Under the pieces are notes generated by a model that saw only the letters and a list, made by a program, of their open reading frames with translations, did no database searches and was not told the DNA's origin. Shown here one piece after another: positions 13,316-14,364 of a DNA stretch of 14,364 nt. This DNA comes from Bacteroidota bacterium (lineage in GTDB: Bacteria > Bacteroidota > Bacteroidia > Chitinophagales > Chitinophagaceae), in the NCBI GenBank assembly GCA_023391895.1, contig JAEWAC010000174.1:1-14364 (forward strand), written 5' to 3'. Position 1 is the first letter of the stretch, and each line of letters begins with the position of its first letter. Made by a program: the position numbers and the translations under genes.

Positions 13316-13891
13316 GGGCAGGTTCATAAACTCCATGCGGCGTACTACTTGGTAGTGCTTGTTAGCCTCGCTTCTTTTTAACAGCAGCATGGCACCGGCT
13401 ACAAACCGGCCGGTAAACTGCCGGTGCTCACACTCCGTCCACAGGGTGGTAAACTCTTTGGGCTTTAAATGCTGGGCCACCATCAGGTGCGGCTCGTTGA
13501 TAAAGAAAGGTTCGTGCTCCGGCACCTGCATCAGCAAGCGGGCTTTTTTCAGCTCCTTGCACAACTCGTTGAACGGGCTTTTGGTAATGACGTTAATGTA
13601 AATGGTATGTGAGGGATAACCGGCGTAGTCTTCCAGTTCTACTTTAAAGGGCCTGGTTTGCAGGGCAATGCGCTGCAGCCGGTCCAGCAGTTTGGCTTCT
13701 CCTTTTTCAAAGCCATGACACCGCAGTACCGTAAGATTGGGTTTTAACTCAAAAGGCATCTTGATGCCATAGGTTTCGTGCAGGGCTTTTCGCACCGCCA
13801 GCACTTTATTCTGCAAGGTCTCGGGCAGGGGTACTACCAGGCGGTATTCGTTAATGCGGTAACCGGGCAAAGCCGTAGTAAGTTTTTCCAT
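13283..13891 (-). CDS. 2'-5' RNA ligase-like (2H phosphoesterase superfamily) protein with altered HxT motifs and C-terminal QGCLF
   Basis: 202 residues. The fold is suggested by two spaced motifs with conserved surroundings: KPNLTVLR (50-57) and INEPHLMVAQ (131-140), plus YPSHTIYINV between them and HRQFTGRFVAGAMLLLKR near the end. 2H enzymes use two HxT/S motifs; here the first is N52-L-T and the second H135-L-M, so the first catalytic His and the second Thr are missing. Catalysis by the usual mechanism is therefore doubtful; RNA or nucleotide binding could remain. The C-terminus KQGCLFV carries Q197-G-C-L-F201, a beta-clamp-type motif. The frame is intact, arguing against a pseudogene. Convergent with SRAP (33-base overlap) and divergent from the UmuD-like gene. 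Confidence 0.8.
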   Translation of the reverse strand: MEKLTTALPGYRINEYRLVVPLPETLQNKVLAVRKALHETYGIKMPFELKPNLTVLRCHGFEKGEAKLLDRLQRIALQTRPFKVELEDYAGYPSHTIYINVITKSPFNELCKELKKARLLMQVPEHEPFFINEPHLMVAQHLKPKEFTTLWTECEHRQFTGRFVAGAMLLLKRSEANKHYQVVRRMEFMNLPLSVKQGCLFV

Positions 13892-13913
13892 AACAGCTGG
13901 TTTATTCTTTTTG

Positions 13914-13963
13914 CAAAAATATTTAGTATAAATTTACCAAAATTTTTAGCAAACAAAAATTTT
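13914..13963. promoter_or_regulatory. Divergent promoter region with a palindromic candidate operator (2H / UmuD-like genes)
   Basis: For the 2H gene, TATTTTTG on the minus strand (13921-13914) is an exact TAnnTTTG, 22 bases before its ATG. A perfect inverted repeat, AAAATTTTT (13939-13947) and AAAAATTTT (13955-13963) with a 7-base spacer, sits over the -33 side of that promoter and ends five bases before the UmuD-like ATG. It could bind a repressor serving both genes. No E. coli-type LexA box is present. Confidence 0.45.
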
Positions 13964-13968
13964 CAAAT

Positions 13969-14364
13969 ATGGATACTACTAACCCACTCTATTCATCCGA
14001 TTACAAAGGCTCCAAAAACTTTAACCAGTGGCAGGTAAAAACCACCAATGCCACCGGCTTTGGCGCCGCGGCCGACGACTATGCCGAACGCGGCATTGAC
14101 CTGAACGAACAACTGATTAGCAACAAACCGGCTACTTTTTTTATGCGGGTCAACAGCGACGCCATGATTGGTGCGGGCATACACAATGGCGATGTGGTGA
14201 TTGTAGACCGGTCGCTGACGCCCGCCAGCGGCCGGGTGATCATTGCCGTGCTCAATGGCGAAATGCTCATCCGCCGGCTGCACATCAGCAACAATAAAAG
14301 AAAGTTACTGCCGGAAACCAACAAACTAGCCGCTATTGATGTAGATCCGCTGGCCGAGTTTTCG
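13969..14364 (+). CDS. umuD: UmuD-like protein (S24/LexA-type fold) lacking the Ser-Lys catalytic dyad; 3' end outside the window
   Basis: 132 codons are visible with no stop. The ATG at 13969 is the first after an in-frame stop at 13924. From TGFGAAADDYAERGIDLNEQL (29-49) the protein aligns without gaps to E. coli UmuD: ATFFMRVNSDAMIGAGI (55-71) with ATYFVKASGDSMIDGGI, and NGEMLIRRL (96-104) with DGEFTVKKL. The catalytic Ser60 of UmuD corresponds to Ala65 and the catalytic Lys97 to Arg102. The cleavage site Cys-Gly is Thr29-Gly30. The N-terminal arm is present but self-cleavage should be impossible. UmuD' is the accessory subunit of the error-prone polymerase V; umuC would be expected just downstream, outside the window. 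Codon use matches its neighbours. Confidence 0.88.
   Translation, partial: MDTTNPLYSSDYKGSKNFNQWQVKTTNATGFGAAADDYAERGIDLNEQLISNKPATFFMRVNSDAMIGAGIHNGDVVIVDRSLTPASGRVIIAVLNGEMLIRRLHISNNKRKLLPETNKLAAIDVDPLAEFS

Noticed and set aside
13283..13891. 2H gene as a pseudogene
   Set aside because: The frame is intact, conserved segments outside the two motifs are kept, and it has a clean promoter, so loss of catalytic residues looks like a change of role rather than decay.

Overview
The window looks like Bacteroidota, most likely a Chitinophagaceae-type genome. The reasons are the GldF/GldG transporter genes, a secreted protein with a type IX secretion (T9SS) style C-terminus, methylmalonyl-CoA epimerase, an acpP-fabF-rnc cluster, genes that mostly lack a strong Shine-Dalgarno, and several promoters matching the Bacteroidota -7 element TAnnTTTG with TTTG upstream. 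I found no tRNA, rRNA, CRISPR array or insertion-sequence transposase.

Layout. 1-1328 (-): gldF and the 5' part of gldG. 1329-2338: a 1-kb non-coding block packed with repeats. 2339-3957 (-): cysteine desulfurase IscS and an A-type Fe-S carrier. 4051-4464 (+): methylmalonyl-CoA epimerase, divergent from iscS. 4604-5590 (-): secreted G8-like/Fn3-like protein. 5591-6090: AT-rich spacer. 6091-8464 (-): acpP-fabF-rnc (fatty-acid synthesis plus RNase III) with a candidate attenuator between acpP and fabF. 8650-9078 (+): GNAT acetyltransferase. 9079-9700: a second repeat-rich block that carries an inverted copy of the first block's element. 9701-11146 (-): RtcB RNA ligase. 11301-12422 (-): radical SAM protein of the PA0069/COG1533 type. 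12581-13315 (+): SRAP (HMCES/YedK-type) abasic-site protein. 13283-13891 (-): 2'-5' RNA ligase-like 2H protein. 13969-end (+): a UmuD-like protein cut by the window edge.

The most interesting part is the right end. The radical SAM, SRAP and 2H proteins all finish with Q-x-x-L-F at or next to the C-terminus (QGKLF, QTSLF, QGCLF). This is the form of the bacterial beta-sliding-clamp binding motif, and they sit beside a UmuD-like gene. I infer a DNA damage-tolerance or repair module tethered to the replication clamp. The SRAP and 2H genes overlap tail to tail, and the same 12 bases encode the Q-x-x-L of both motifs on opposite strands. The UmuD-like protein has lost both residues of the Ser-Lys protease dyad (Ala65, Arg102), and the 2H protein has altered both of its HxT motifs, so both may be non-catalytic relatives.

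The second theme is non-coding. Nearly every large spacer holds degenerate tandem words with a strict 7-bp period. The best example is 14 consecutive words in unbroken register at 9089-9186. These arrays often form inverted pairs around a short centre. A longer composite element occurs twice in opposite orientation (about 1812-2210 and 9117-9515). I do not recognise this as a described system.
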